From contig BAYV01000003.1 in NCBI GenBank assembly GCA_000710935.1, positions 1 to 64,000 of the forward strand: a stretch of 64,000 bases of DNA. The letters are read 5' to 3'. The notes beneath the pieces were generated by a model. The model was not told the DNA's origin, searched no databases, and worked only from the letters and a program-made list of their open reading frames with translations. The position numbers were made by a program, and so were the translations under genes. The stretch is from Iodidimonas nitroreducens. GTDB lineage: Bacteria; Pseudomonadota; Alphaproteobacteria; Sphingomonadales; Rhodothalassiaceae. Positions 44,609 through 54,111 of this stretch are shown one piece after another (the first letter of the stretch is position 1; each line of letters opens with the position of its first letter).

Positions 44609-46279
44609 TCAGGGCCGCATATCGGCGCTTTCAGCGCGGATGGCGCGGAAGGGATTGCCTTCATACCAGTGCGGCCAGCGATCACTATTGGCCACAGTCC
44701 AGCCCACATCATGGATCGCCCGGGCATCCAGAACCACCCCGCTATAATCCCAATCGGGCATGATTTCATCCGATGGTTTATGATAGCGATGGGCCACATA
44801 ATCGGCCTTGGCCTTGGCCACAAAGGCGCGACCCTTGGTGATATGTTCGGTTCCGGTATCCAGATAAAGCGCCGGTACGCCCCGCTTGGCGAGGGCGAAA
44901 TGATCCGAGCGAAAATAAAAGCCCTGCTCGGGATTGGGATAGGGGGTAAGGCTGCGCCCATCCACTGCAATATTATCGGCTAAAATCTCTTCAAGCTGGG
45001 ATGAACCAAGCCCAATCACCGTGATATCCTTCATCTCGCCCAAGGGCAAAACCACATCCGTATTGATCAGGGCTGCCGTTTTTCCAAGGGGGGTGATGGG
45101 GTTATCGGCATAATGATAGGCTCCCAAAAGGCCCTGTTCCTCTGCCCCCACAAACAGGAACAAAACCGTGCGACGGGGGGATTTTTGGGCTGCCGCCATT
45201 TTTTGCGCCACTTCTAAAACCGTGGCAATGCCGGTGGCATTATCGGCCGCGCCATTATAGATTTTATCCCCATCCACCGCCGGGCCTTCGCCCAGATGAT
45301 CCCAATGGGCCGTATAGATCACCGCCTCATCGGGATGGCTCGCCCCTTTCAAAACACCGCCGACATTCACCGTTTGCGATGTTTCGATGCTGTTTTTCAC
45401 CGCCACCGATGCGGTCAAACCCATCGTCATGGGCTTGAACCCCGGTGTTTGTGCGGCCTTCGTCAGGTCATCAAAATCAAGCCCGGCATCGGCAAATATC
45501 TGCTGCGCCACCCTTTCCTGCACCCAGCCTTCAATCGCCACGCGCCCGGCATTGCCATCGGGGCGCACCAGATCAAATTGCGGGCCGGTCCAGCTGTTTT
45601 CCACCACGCTCCAGGGATAAGCCGCAGGGGCGGTTTGGTGAATGATGATCGCGCCTTCTGCCCCTTGGCGGGCGGCCTCTTCATATTTATAGGTCCAGCG
45701 GCCATAATAGGTCATGCTATTGCCATCGAACAGATCGGGGTTTTGGGTGGCAAAGCCAGGATCATTGACCAGAATGATCGCGGTTTTCCCGGTCATGTCG
45801 ATGCCTTCATAATCATTCCAGCCATATTCGGGGGCGTTGATGCCATAGCCCACGAAAACGAGTTCGCTGTCCTTTATGGCCATATGCTCGGCCACCCGCG
45901 TCGTCCAGACCATCATATCGCTGCCATAGGCATAGGATCGCGTTTGCGCATCGCCTGCGACCCGCAACACCGCATCGGGCGCCGCTTCGATCGAGACAAG
46001 CGGCACTTTTTGGGTGAAGCTGTCGCCAAAAGCGGGCTCTAGCCCCATATTTTCCAAGGCATTCACCAGATAGGTGATGGTTTTATCGGCCATTGGCCCC
46101 GAAGGGGGCCGCCCGCCAAAATCATCACTGGCCAAAACAGCGCTATGGGCGGCCAGATCCTCCGCTGTGATCGCGGGGCTGAAGGCCGATTTATCCTCAT
46201 CCGTTTTTTGCTGGCCACAGGCAGCAAGGCCGATAGCGAGACAAAGGCCGATGAATTTAAAATCACGTGGGTCGCCCAT
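44609..46279 (-). CDS. M28-family metallopeptidase, lipoprotein (second copy)
   Basis: The 556-residue product has a lipoprotein signal (IGLAACGQQ, Cys at residue 21) and the M28 zinc-site set: TAHWDHLGEG, NGAADNATGIATV, VGAEEQGLLGAYHYA, INTDVVLP and RSDHFALAKRGVPAL. In place of the usual MDG, the aspartate lies in NTDV. It is clearly a paralogue of the protein at 21657-23336 across its whole length (shared YGWNDYEGID, MTYYGRWTYK, ARQGA, YPW segments). It lies downstream of a TonB receptor on the same strand but beyond a strong terminator. It is probably a periplasmic aminopeptidase. Confidence 0.9.
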   Translation of the reverse strand: MGDPRDFKFIGLCLAIGLAACGQQKTDEDKSAFSPAITAEDLAAHSAVLASDDFGGRPPSGPMADKTITYLVNALENMGLEPAFGDSFTQKVPLVSIEAAPDAVLRVAGDAQTRSYAYGSDMMVWTTRVAEHMAIKDSELVFVGYGINAPEYGWNDYEGIDMTGKTAIILVNDPGFATQNPDLFDGNSMTYYGRWTYKYEEAARQGAEGAIIIHQTAPAAYPWSVVENSWTGPQFDLVRPDGNAGRVAIEGWVQERVAQQIFADAGLDFDDLTKAAQTPGFKPMTMGLTASVAVKNSIETSQTVNVGGVLKGASHPDEAVIYTAHWDHLGEGPAVDGDKIYNGAADNATGIATVLEVAQKMAAAQKSPRRTVLFLFVGAEEQGLLGAYHYADNPITPLGKTAALINTDVVLPLGEMKDITVIGLGSSQLEEILADNIAVDGRSLTPYPNPEQGFYFRSDHFALAKRGVPALYLDTGTEHITKGRAFVAKAKADYVAHRYHKPSDEIMPDWDYSGVVLDARAIHDVGWTVANSDRWPHWYEGNPFRAIRAESADMRP

Positions 46280-46300
46280 GGTGCATCACTCCATCTTCAT

Positions 46301-46338
46301 AAAAAAGGGGGCAGGCTTTGGCCGACCCCCCTTTTTTT
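46301..46338 (-). terminator. Rho-independent terminator after TonB receptor
   Basis: On the minus strand, a run of A and G (AAAAAAAGGGGGG) pairs with CCCCCTTTTTT around a GC-containing loop, ending in six T residues. It lies 14 bases after the receptor stop codon and before the M28 gene. Confidence 0.8.
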
Positions 46339-46351
46339 GCATTTTAAAAGC

Positions 46352-49300
46352 CTAGAATTGAACCGTAACGCCCGCATAAAAGAAGCGCCCGATCTGATCG
46401 AAGACCACCGCATCATCCCCAAAGCTGCGGGTTTCCGGCACCCGTGCCAAAGGCGGCGGGGCATTATCAAACACATTATCCACACCGAAATAGACCTCGG
46501 TCAGATCAGCCAGACGATAGCGGACCTGAAGATCGGTGTACCATTCCGATCCGGTGCTGTTGGGATCGCGGAATTCAGGCGATTCCGCCAGATCAAGGCG
46601 CTGGCTGGAAATGAAGCGCTGATAAAGGCTGAAGGTGAGATCGCCCAGTTCATAAGTGCCCCGAAGATTCACCGTCCATTCCGGGTCGCCCAATTCTCCG
46701 GCTTCCCGATCCGGCACGGCCTGACCTTCCTGCGCAAAGAAATTAAGGCTATCGAGATAGGTGGCCACCAGATTGAGATCAAGGGTGCCGGGCACGGCAT
46801 TGTTCGTCACCGCCCCCAGATCCATGAAATATTTGGCTTCGATATCAATGCCTGCGGCTTCCAGCGAGGCCACATTGATCAACTGGCTGGAAATGCTTTC
46901 AAAATTTCCATCCGGCCGGCGCGTGATGCTCTCGCAGAAGGGATTATCGATGGTTTCGGCATCCACGCAATTATTGGCCACCGCCTGCACCGGAAAGCTG
47001 TTCACCGCATCATCGATTTCAATATTCCAATAATCGACAGTGAGGCTGAAACCGGGGATCATGCGCGGGGTGAGCACGGCCCCGAATGTCAGTGTATCGG
47101 CGGTTTCTTCTTTCAGATTTTCATTGCCCCCGGTCAGCACCCGGGTGGTAACGGCACCAGCATTGGAAATAAAATCGGCCGGCAGCCCCAAAGCCGCGCA
47201 GTTGGCGGCCCGGCTGGAAGCTCCCGCTTGCAGATTTGAACTATCGCAGGGGTCTTCCAAAAACACATTGGCCAATCTTGTGGGGGCAAACAGCTCGCCG
47301 ATATTGGGGGCGCGCACGGCCTGGCTCACCACCGCCCGAAAGCGAATATCGCTGATGGGTGCCCAATCGCCGCCCACCTTCCATGTGGTGGCGCTGCCGA
47401 TGGTGGAATAATCGGCAAAGCGCACGGCCGCTTCCAGATTAACCTCTTCAGCAAAAGGCAGGCCGCGCAAAACCGGCACGCTGATTTCCCCAAAAGCTTC
47501 CCACACATCAAAGCTGCCAGCCACATCTTCGATGGGACCGCCGGGGAACACATCACCGCTATTGCGCAGGAAGCCTTCTTCGGTTTCTGCCGATTCCTTG
47601 CGGTATTCGGTGCCAAGGGCAAAGCCAAGCGCCCCCGCAGGCAGATCGATAAAGCCCGCGCTATCGCCGGTAATGGTGGCATTCACCACCTGCTGGGTCA
47701 GCCGCCCTTCGGTGAGAAAATCAACATGGCTGAAGGCCAAAGCATCCGCAGTTGCGGCATTGGGGCCCAGCACATTCAGGGGCACACAGCCATTCGATTG
47801 ATCACGGCACACGATAGTGCCATCCGCATCACGCACCGCATCAAGCTGCTGATTGAAGCGCGACAAGATCTGTTCATTCTGAAATTCGGTGGTGTTGTCG
47901 GCCCGGCCATATTGATAATGCACGGTATAATCGAGATTGGGATGGATATCCCCCTTAAACCCGATTTCCAATTGGATGGTATCGCGATCCGAACGCGAGC
48001 GCCTTTGCCCCTGATCCACATTGGTGCGCGAAACAAAAAAGCCATCTGCCCCGTTGTTCGCCAGAATCGTCTGCAATTCGGGCGGTACGAAAGGATTATC
48101 AGCATTTAAAAAGATGGGCGAAAAGGTGGGCAGGGTAAAGGTGGGCTGGCCAGCGGTTGCGCTTTCGCTTTGGGCATATTTGGCATTGGCAAACAGCGTT
48201 ACCTTTTCATGCAGATCATAATGCATCCCGGTTGAAACGATCAGGCGTTCAATGGGCACCTGCAAAAGATCGAAAGCGGAAAGATTAACAAAATCCCCAC
48301 CCTGGCTCAGAAAGGGTTCGGGCAATTGCCCCAGATCTTGGGAAATCAGATTGCCATTCTGATCAAAGGTGAAAGGGCCGCCATCCGCTTCAAACAGGCC
48401 AAGGGTATCGGGTGCCACCACCCGGCCCCCGCCCGGCGTACCGATGAAGCCGGTATTTTCAAACAAAATCTGATCGGGCACCCCATCATTGGGGCCGCTA
48501 TTGGCCGGATTGCTGGCAAAGCGCAGATTTTGGCTGGCATAGCCGCGATCCAGCGCATCGATGGATCGTGTTTTATCATAGCTCGTGTTGAAATAGACAT
48601 TGCCGCGACCATCATCGAAATTGGTGCCCGCGGTCAGGCTCAATTGATAGCTTTCACCATCGCCCTCATCGGTGATCCCCACCTGACCATCAAGCTTCAG
48701 CCCCTGGAAATCATCGCGCATGATCAAATTGACCACCCCCGATACGGCATCGGCACCATAAACCGCCGAAGCCCCGCCGGTGATCACCTCAACCCGTTCG
48801 ACCATCGCCGTGGGAATGGTATTCACATCCACTGCCGTGGTGCCGGGGCGGCTGCCCACATGGCGGCGGCCATTCACCAGAACCAGTGTGCGATCAATGC
48901 CCAAGCGCCGCAGATTGAGGAAATTAGCCCCTGCTTCCTGCGGATTGTCATTGCTGTTGGCCAAGGTCTGCGTTGCCCCGATGGCGGGAAGATTATTCAA
49001 GGTATCGGCCAGGCGGGCATCGCCGTTCAAGGCAATGGCGCGGGCATCGAGCATGGTGACGGGGATCGGCGTTGCGGTGCCGGAGCGCCGAATGCGCGAC
49101 CCTGTCACCACCACTTCTTCGATCATCTGTTGATCGGCCTGCGCAGCCCCGGCACCCTGGGGTTGTCCTGCGCCCGTTGCCTGCGCCATTCCGGCCATCC
49201 GCGCGCCACTGGCTGATGCCAGGCGGGTCCAGCGCTCATCCTGACCATTTTGGCTATCTTTTTGCGCGGATCTGGTCAGAACAGCGATGGTTTTTTCATC

Positions 49301-49618
49301 GATCTGGCGAAATTCAAGGCCGGTGCCATCCAGAAGAATCTGCATCGCCGCAGACGGGGTATAATCGCCCTTCACCGCTTTTGCATTGAGCATCGAAGCA
49401 TCATTGGCAAGCCACGCCATTTGAAAGCCCGATTGTTCGGCAAAACGCTGCAAGGCGGTTTCCACCGCCTGTTCTTCAATCTCGAATGTGCGCGTGTCAG
49501 CCTCGACGGCGCTTGCCTGCAGCGGGCCCTTATCTTGGGCCGCAACACTGCCGACATAAGCGGTGCTGGCCAAAGCCATCGCAAGTGCATATGCAGAAAC
49601 ACTGGTCTTGAAGGTCAT
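46352..49618 (-). CDS. TonB-dependent receptor with N-terminal STN signalling domain
   Basis: The 1088-residue receptor has a signal peptide (to about residue 28) and then an STN domain at about 40-115 (FEIEEQAVETALQRFAEQSGF, AAMQILLDGTGLEFRQIDEKTI), which contacts an anti-sigma factor. A low-complexity Ala/Gln/Gly linker, the TonB box region (MIEEVVVTGSRIRRSG), a plug (GGASAVYGADAVSGVVNLIMR) and a large barrel ending FFYAGVTVQF follow. GGGAGAAG precedes the ATG. Together with the FecR and ECF sigma genes just upstream it forms a cell-surface signalling set: ligand binding outside would release the sigma factor. The ligand is unknown; the plug and barrel resemble receptors for peptides or glycans as much as siderophores. 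Confidence 0.92.
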   Translation of the reverse strand: MTFKTSVSAYALAMALASTAYVGSVAAQDKGPLQASAVEADTRTFEIEEQAVETALQRFAEQSGFQMAWLANDASMLNAKAVKGDYTPSAAMQILLDGTGLEFRQIDEKTIAVLTRSAQKDSQNGQDERWTRLASASGARMAGMAQATGAGQPQGAGAAQADQQMIEEVVVTGSRIRRSGTATPIPVTMLDARAIALNGDARLADTLNNLPAIGATQTLANSNDNPQEAGANFLNLRRLGIDRTLVLVNGRRHVGSRPGTTAVDVNTIPTAMVERVEVITGGASAVYGADAVSGVVNLIMRDDFQGLKLDGQVGITDEGDGESYQLSLTAGTNFDDGRGNVYFNTSYDKTRSIDALDRGYASQNLRFASNPANSGPNDGVPDQILFENTGFIGTPGGGRVVAPDTLGLFEADGGPFTFDQNGNLISQDLGQLPEPFLSQGGDFVNLSAFDLLQVPIERLIVSTGMHYDLHEKVTLFANAKYAQSESATAGQPTFTLPTFSPIFLNADNPFVPPELQTILANNGADGFFVSRTNVDQGQRRSRSDRDTIQLEIGFKGDIHPNLDYTVHYQYGRADNTTEFQNEQILSRFNQQLDAVRDADGTIVCRDQSNGCVPLNVLGPNAATADALAFSHVDFLTEGRLTQQVVNATITGDSAGFIDLPAGALGFALGTEYRKESAETEEGFLRNSGDVFPGGPIEDVAGSFDVWEAFGEISVPVLRGLPFAEEVNLEAAVRFADYSTIGSATTWKVGGDWAPISDIRFRAVVSQAVRAPNIGELFAPTRLANVFLEDPCDSSNLQAGASSRAANCAALGLPADFISNAGAVTTRVLTGGNENLKEETADTLTFGAVLTPRMIPGFSLTVDYWNIEIDDAVNSFPVQAVANNCVDAETIDNPFCESITRRPDGNFESISSQLINVASLEAAGIDIEAKYFMDLGAVTNNAVPGTLDLNLVATYLDSLNFFAQEGQAVPDREAGELGDPEWTVNLRGTYELGDLTFSLYQRFISSQRLDLAESPEFRDPNSTGSEWYTDLQVRYRLADLTEVYFGVDNVFDNAPPPLARVPETRSFGDDAVVFDQIGRFFYAGVTVQF

Positions 49619-49851
49619 GATCTTCTCCCAAACTGTCCGCCCTTGATGGTACGCGATCCAAGGCTTTTTAAAATTCGCATCTCATCGTGCCAAAGATGCA
49701 GATCAAACCTTGCCCACAGGATTGTTTAGTCTTCCTGTGAAAAGAGTGACGTTTGAGCGATGCTTTTCGGGTACCCGATTTTGTAAATTTAATATAAATC
49801 ACGAATATGGTGATTGCGGATCATTATAATAATCTAGCAAAAGGCGATATA

Positions 49852-50973
49852 TTATATATTATCATGAATGTTTTTGATCAATATTCTGGATCGCCCGAAA
49901 ATCAGGGCTTCCACCGGTGCGAATGCTTCCAGCGTATGTGAAAAAGCTTCGGGATCGCGGGAATCAAAAACCCCGCTGATCGACAAATCGGCCAAATCCT
50001 CATCCGCCAGAATGATTTCCATCGTGTTATAACGATTGAAATCCGCCACCACATCGCCAAGGCGCGCGGCTTCAAAAATCAGCTTATTCTGCCGCCATGA
50101 CACCACTTTTTCCAATGGCACATCATCCGATCTGCGGATCAGGGGATCGTTATCCGCGCCGCCATCAAAGCGGCTCAACACCGCCTGTTCATTCCGGCTC
50201 AGGCTGGTTTCCCACGCTTTTGCCACTGTGCCATCATCGGCTTTGGTTTGGCGCAGCATCACCTTCCCCTCCACAACCGTAACGGCCAGATCATCCGGGC
50301 TAAGGCGCACATTGAATTCGGTGCCCACCGCCTGCACGCTGGCCTTATCAGTCCGCACCACAAAGGGCCTTTGGGGATCTTTGGCCACATCAAAATAGGC
50401 CTCACCCTCGATCATCATGATCGTTCGTTCATGCTGGCTGAAGCGTATTTCCAGTTTCGACAGCGTGTTCAATTCAATCACCGAGCCATCGTCCAAAGCA
50501 ATCATCCGGCTTTCGCCCTTGCGGGTTTGGAATGACTCCACCGCCGGGCCGAAAAGATTATCCGCAATCTGCGTAACCAGCACCCCACCCCCCAAAGGCG
50601 GGAATGAAAGAACAGCCACCGCCACCAGCATGATCACGGCGAACGCCGCCGCCATGCGCCGGTCCTTCATCGCCCCGAAAAAGCCGGATAATCGCCCTCC
50701 GTGCCCGTCCGCATCTTTGGCTGTCGCCCCATTATGGGCGGGATATAAACGGATCACATCGCTGCTGGGATCAAGGGCTGCGCCATAATCGGCGGCCTCG
50801 GCCCATAAGGATAAAACTGCCCTATATTCCTGCAAATGGAGCGGGTTTTCATTGATCCAATCGGCAAAGCCTTTCTTTTCAGCCGCCGTCGGCACCCCCG
50901 ATTGCATGATGATGCACCAATGGGCCGCTTTTTCATGGCGTGATCGTTCCTGATCCATCGTTTTGTTATTCAT
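49852..50973 (-). CDS. FecR-family anti-sigma factor
   Basis: The protein (373 residues from ATG 50973) has an N-terminal DUF4880-like region (AAHWCIIMQSGVPTAAEKKGFADWI, LHLQEYRAV), one transmembrane helix at about 107-125 (MAAAFAVIMLVAVAVLSFP), a FecR domain (RKGESRMIALDDGSVIELNT, EGEAYFDVAKD, GTEFNVR) and a C-terminal STN-like domain (GDVVADFNRYNTMEIILADED). It would hold the ECF sigma factor at the membrane and sense the TonB receptor. GAGGCG lies before ATG 50973; a TTG at 50979 is in frame but less likely. It starts 12 bases after the sigma gene. Confidence 0.9.
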   Translation of the reverse strand: MNNKTMDQERSRHEKAAHWCIIMQSGVPTAAEKKGFADWINENPLHLQEYRAVLSLWAEAADYGAALDPSSDVIRLYPAHNGATAKDADGHGGRLSGFFGAMKDRRMAAAFAVIMLVAVAVLSFPPLGGGVLVTQIADNLFGPAVESFQTRKGESRMIALDDGSVIELNTLSKLEIRFSQHERTIMMIEGEAYFDVAKDPQRPFVVRTDKASVQAVGTEFNVRLSPDDLAVTVVEGKVMLRQTKADDGTVAKAWETSLSRNEQAVLSRFDGGADNDPLIRRSDDVPLEKVVSWRQNKLIFEAARLGDVVADFNRYNTMEIILADEDLADLSISGVFDSRDPEAFSHTLEAFAPVEALIFGRSRILIKNIHDNI

Positions 50974-50985
50974 TTTCAAAACGCC

Positions 50986-51660
50986 TCAAGCCCGATCCGC
51001 CGGATCGCCGGCAGGCTGCATATGGGCCCGCAAATGCGCCAAAGCTTTGACCAGATATTTTTTCACCATATTGTCGGAAATCCCCATGCGATCGCCAATA
51101 TCGCGATAGCTCAATCCATCGCAACGGCTGAGCAGAAAAGCAGTTTGGCATTTGGGCGACAGATCGCCAAGCAAGGCGCGCATCTGGCGCAGGCGGGCGC
51201 GATGATAAGCATCGATTTCGGGAGAAGATTGCGCAGCAGGAATATCGGCTGGCAAATCCCCCGCCATCTGCACATGCCGCCGGCTGACATTGGCCCGGCG
51301 GATATGATCCTTCATCACATTTTGCGTCGTGCGAACCACATAAGCCGACGGATTATCGACGCGCTTAGGCTGTTTGATGGCAGAAAGCCTGAGCCAGGCA
51401 TCATGCAAAATATCGCGGGCATCCTGACGATCCCCCAGGCGCGCCGCCACCATGGCATGGAGCGCTTCACGCCTTTCCAGAAAAACCGCCAACAATGGAT
51501 TCTCCTGATCGGAAAGCTGCGGAATCGTCCCTCTCCCAGATTTATAGCCCCTCCCCAAACTGATACCATAGCAGAGTTCCATGAAAATGGCACGGCAGGG
51601 GATGTCAGCTTCAATGTTCAAGTACAGACGTTTGGGAGGCCGGGTTCGGGTACCGGACAT
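50986..51660 (-). CDS. ECF RNA polymerase sigma factor, FecI-like
   Basis: Region 2 is recognisable in the helices ARLGDRQDARDILHDAWLRLSA and YVVRTTQNVMKDHIRR. Region 4 has LGDLSPKCQTAFLLSRCDGLSYRDIGDRMGISDNMVKKYL with a clear helix-turn-helix. This is the FecI-like class encoded beside a FecR and a TonB receptor. The true start is uncertain: ATG 51660 has no good ribosome binding site, and ATG 51582 is possible, since the first 26 residues do not look like sigma sequence. Its target promoter probably includes the adjacent receptor gene. Confidence 0.88.
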   Translation of the reverse strand: MSGTRTRPPKRLYLNIEADIPCRAIFMELCYGISLGRGYKSGRGTIPQLSDQENPLLAVFLERREALHAMVAARLGDRQDARDILHDAWLRLSAIKQPKRVDNPSAYVVRTTQNVMKDHIRRANVSRRHVQMAGDLPADIPAAQSSPEIDAYHRARLRQMRALLGDLSPKCQTAFLLSRCDGLSYRDIGDRMGISDNMVKKYLVKALAHLRAHMQPAGDPADRA

Positions 51661-51676
51661 TTAAAAAACCCCGATT

Positions 51677-52939
51677 TTAAAACAGCACAAGCCCGGCAAT
51701 CGCCCCTGTGGCCCCGGTCGCCAGATTGCCCGCAAGCCAGGCCTTCGGCCCCAAAGCCGCGATTTCCGCCCGTCTTTCAGGGGCCAATGTTGCAAAGGTG
51801 GCGACCTGAAGGCCGATGCTGGCCAGATTGGCAAAGCCGCACATGGCATAAACCATGATCAGCGAGGATCGTTGGGATAACGCCCCCGCTGGCAATTCCG
51901 ACAGGGCCTGATAGGCGATAAACTCGTTCAAAACCGCCTTCGTTCCCATCAATTGCCCGGCCACCCCGGCTTCAGACCAGGGCACCCCGAATAAAAACAC
52001 GATGGGCGCAAAGATCCAGCCGAACAACCGATCAAGGCTGAGCGGCGCCCCCCCGATTTCAGGGGCCAGACCCAAAATGGCATTGGCCAGATAAACCAGC
52101 GCGAAAACCACGATCAGCATGGCCATCACGCTTAAAAAAACCTTCAGCCCATCTTCGGTGCCCCGCACCAAAGCATCCAAGGAACTGGCATAGCGCACGC
52201 TTTGATCAAAATCCTTCGCCCCGGTGGCACTGTCACCCGGGATCATCAGCCGCGCAAATAACAGCGCTGCGGGCAACGAAATCAGGGAAGCGGTAAGGAT
52301 ATGGCCGGTGGCACCCGGCACCACGGGTTCGATCAAGGTGGCATATAAAACCAGCACAACCCCCGAAACGGTGGCAAGCCCCGCCACCATCACCATGAAA
52401 ATTTCCGCCCGCCCCATGGTGCGTACATAAGCGCGCAAAACCAGTGGGCTTTCCACCACGCCCATGAACAGATTGGCCGCCGTGCCAAGCCCCACTGCGC
52501 CACCAATTCCCAAACTGCGCTGTAAAGCCCAGCCCAATCCGCGAATGATGGCGGGCAAAATCCGCCAATGCCATAAAAGCGCCGACAAGGCGGCTGTGAC
52601 CAGAATGATCGGCAGAATTTCAAAGGCAATGATCAGGGTTGATGCCCCGGCTTTTGCCTCGAACGGTAAAGGGGCGCCCCCCAGATAGCCAAACATATAG
52701 GATGAGCCCGCGCGCGACGCCTGTTCCAGCACCATCACGCCTTCGCCGGCTGCTTCCAGTAATTTCCATAACATCGGCACACGCAGGAATAAAAAAGCCA
52801 GCACGATCTGCAAAAGTACCGCGCCCACCACCCAGCGCCATGAAAAAGCGCGCCGATCCTCGCTGAAAAGCCAGGCAATACCAATCAGCACCGCCAGACC
52901 AAAAGCTGGCTGAATGGAAACCAGAACATTATCCAGCAT
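51677..52939 (-). CDS. Concentrative nucleoside transporter (NupC/CNT family)
   Basis: The 420-residue membrane protein follows the CNT family: N-terminal helices, then GEGVMVLEQA-like and the nucleoside-binding repeat GLGTAANLFMGVVESPLVLRAY, plus MVMVAGLATVSGVVLVLYA and the C-terminal CGFANLASIGLQVATFATLAPERRAEIAALG. It couples nucleoside import to proton or sodium. Its ATG lies 11 bases inside the 3' end of the radical SAM gene, so the two are translationally coupled. A nucleoside substrate is a strong family expectation; which one is unknown. Confidence 0.9.
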   Translation of the reverse strand: MLDNVLVSIQPAFGLAVLIGIAWLFSEDRRAFSWRWVVGAVLLQIVLAFLFLRVPMLWKLLEAAGEGVMVLEQASRAGSSYMFGYLGGAPLPFEAKAGASTLIIAFEILPIILVTAALSALLWHWRILPAIIRGLGWALQRSLGIGGAVGLGTAANLFMGVVESPLVLRAYVRTMGRAEIFMVMVAGLATVSGVVLVLYATLIEPVVPGATGHILTASLISLPAALLFARLMIPGDSATGAKDFDQSVRYASSLDALVRGTEDGLKVFLSVMAMLIVVFALVYLANAILGLAPEIGGAPLSLDRLFGWIFAPIVFLFGVPWSEAGVAGQLMGTKAVLNEFIAYQALSELPAGALSQRSSLIMVYAMCGFANLASIGLQVATFATLAPERRAEIAALGPKAWLAGNLATGATGAIAGLVLF

Positions 52940-53999
52940 AGCTGCGCACGCCCTTTTCGCTCAGGCGTTGCGCGCGGAGATCAGCAATGACCTTGCTCAA
53001 AACCTCGCGATGGAAAGCATCGCAGCCAAAACATAAATGGCCCTGAATTTCCCCCTTCGGGTTTTCGCGCATGGATTTTTCATAGAATGTTTCGGTATCC
53101 CAACCAAATGATAGGCCCATGCGTTCGGGATGGCCCATATTGATGGCCTCGAACGCCGGATGCCCGGCAAGGCTATCGAGAATATCCACCAAGGCTTCCT
53201 GTTGCAGATTGCCCAAGGGTGAAGCCGATTTCAGGCAACAGGGATAAACATCGCCATTCGGCTCGATCGATACTTCAGACCCGGCATGGCCATGATCGAG
53301 AAAATGCAGCCCCCCCGACCAGCCATTGCAGAAATTATCGCTGAATGTGGCTTTCGACAGGCCATTCAGCCAAGACCGACCCCGGGGCCATAAAGCGCCG
53401 ATCCATTCTTCGCCATTGGCGCCAAACATATCATAAACCGGGCCCTCTTCGTCCGCCCAGCCCATCACAGGAGCATGATAGCCCGATTTCCTGATCCCCC
53501 GCCGGGCAAACAGATCTTTCAGATGAGCAACAAGCGGCAGTTTTTTATCACCTTCAAGGCCCACATGATAATCATCCATGCCGGAAATTGAAATCATCCA
53601 CATTCCGCGCGCCAAAAGATCATCAAGGATTTCAGGGGTCACCAGATCCCCCGTGGTTTGCACGATGATCCGCACCCCGCCCTGATCGCGATATTTGCGG
53701 GTGATCGCCTCCATCGCCGGATACAGAATGCGGGTGCGCACCGGATCGACCAGCACATCGCCCCCCGATAAAACGATCCGGCCAATCTTTTCTTCGGGCT
53801 CGCCCTGTGCATTACGGGCATCAAGATCGCGATAGGTCATGCGTTCAGGCAGATTGGCGATGATGCGAGCATAGGCCTGTTCGCCTTCCACCACCACAGA
53901 TTCAAGAGCATCGCGCACATAAGGGCGAAAGCGATCATCATAGCAATGTTTGCATTTGCGATGGCAGGCCCAGCTCAGAACATAATAGATCGATTCCAC
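52929..53999 (-). CDS. Radical SAM protein of unassigned function
   Basis: The 356-residue protein carries the radical SAM cluster motif C12-x3-C16-x2-C19 (WACHRKCKHCYD), the GGD-type SAM contact (RIVLSGGDVLVDP) and a later beta strand VRIIVQTTGD. The C-terminal third has further Cys: FCNGWSGG, VYPCCLKSASPLGNL and HLCFGCDAF, a SPASM-like pattern that could hold auxiliary iron-sulfur clusters. GTG 53999 must be near the true start, because an in-frame TAG lies two codons upstream and the first cluster Cys is residue 12. It overlaps nupC by 11 bases. SPASM-type members often modify peptides or activate other enzymes; no precursor peptide gene was seen next to it. Function is unknown. Confidence 0.85.
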   Translation of the reverse strand: MESIYYVLSWACHRKCKHCYDDRFRPYVRDALESVVVEGEQAYARIIANLPERMTYRDLDARNAQGEPEEKIGRIVLSGGDVLVDPVRTRILYPAMEAITRKYRDQGGVRIIVQTTGDLVTPEILDDLLARGMWMISISGMDDYHVGLEGDKKLPLVAHLKDLFARRGIRKSGYHAPVMGWADEEGPVYDMFGANGEEWIGALWPRGRSWLNGLSKATFSDNFCNGWSGGLHFLDHGHAGSEVSIEPNGDVYPCCLKSASPLGNLQQEALVDILDSLAGHPAFEAINMGHPERMGLSFGWDTETFYEKSMRENPKGEIQGHLCFGCDAFHREVLSKVIADLRAQRLSEKGVRSYAG

Positions 54000-54111
54000 A
54001 CTCTACCCTTGTCTTTCAAATCGTCCCAAGTCACAGCCCAATAGGCATCACCCAATAAACATATTTTGCCCAATGGGGAAAGAGACAGCGATCCCCCTTT
54101 AGCCGATGGGC

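Noticed and set aside
46145-47239. 364-residue plus-strand frame opposite the TonB receptor 3' end
   Set aside because: It also covers a strong terminator and shows no protein features.
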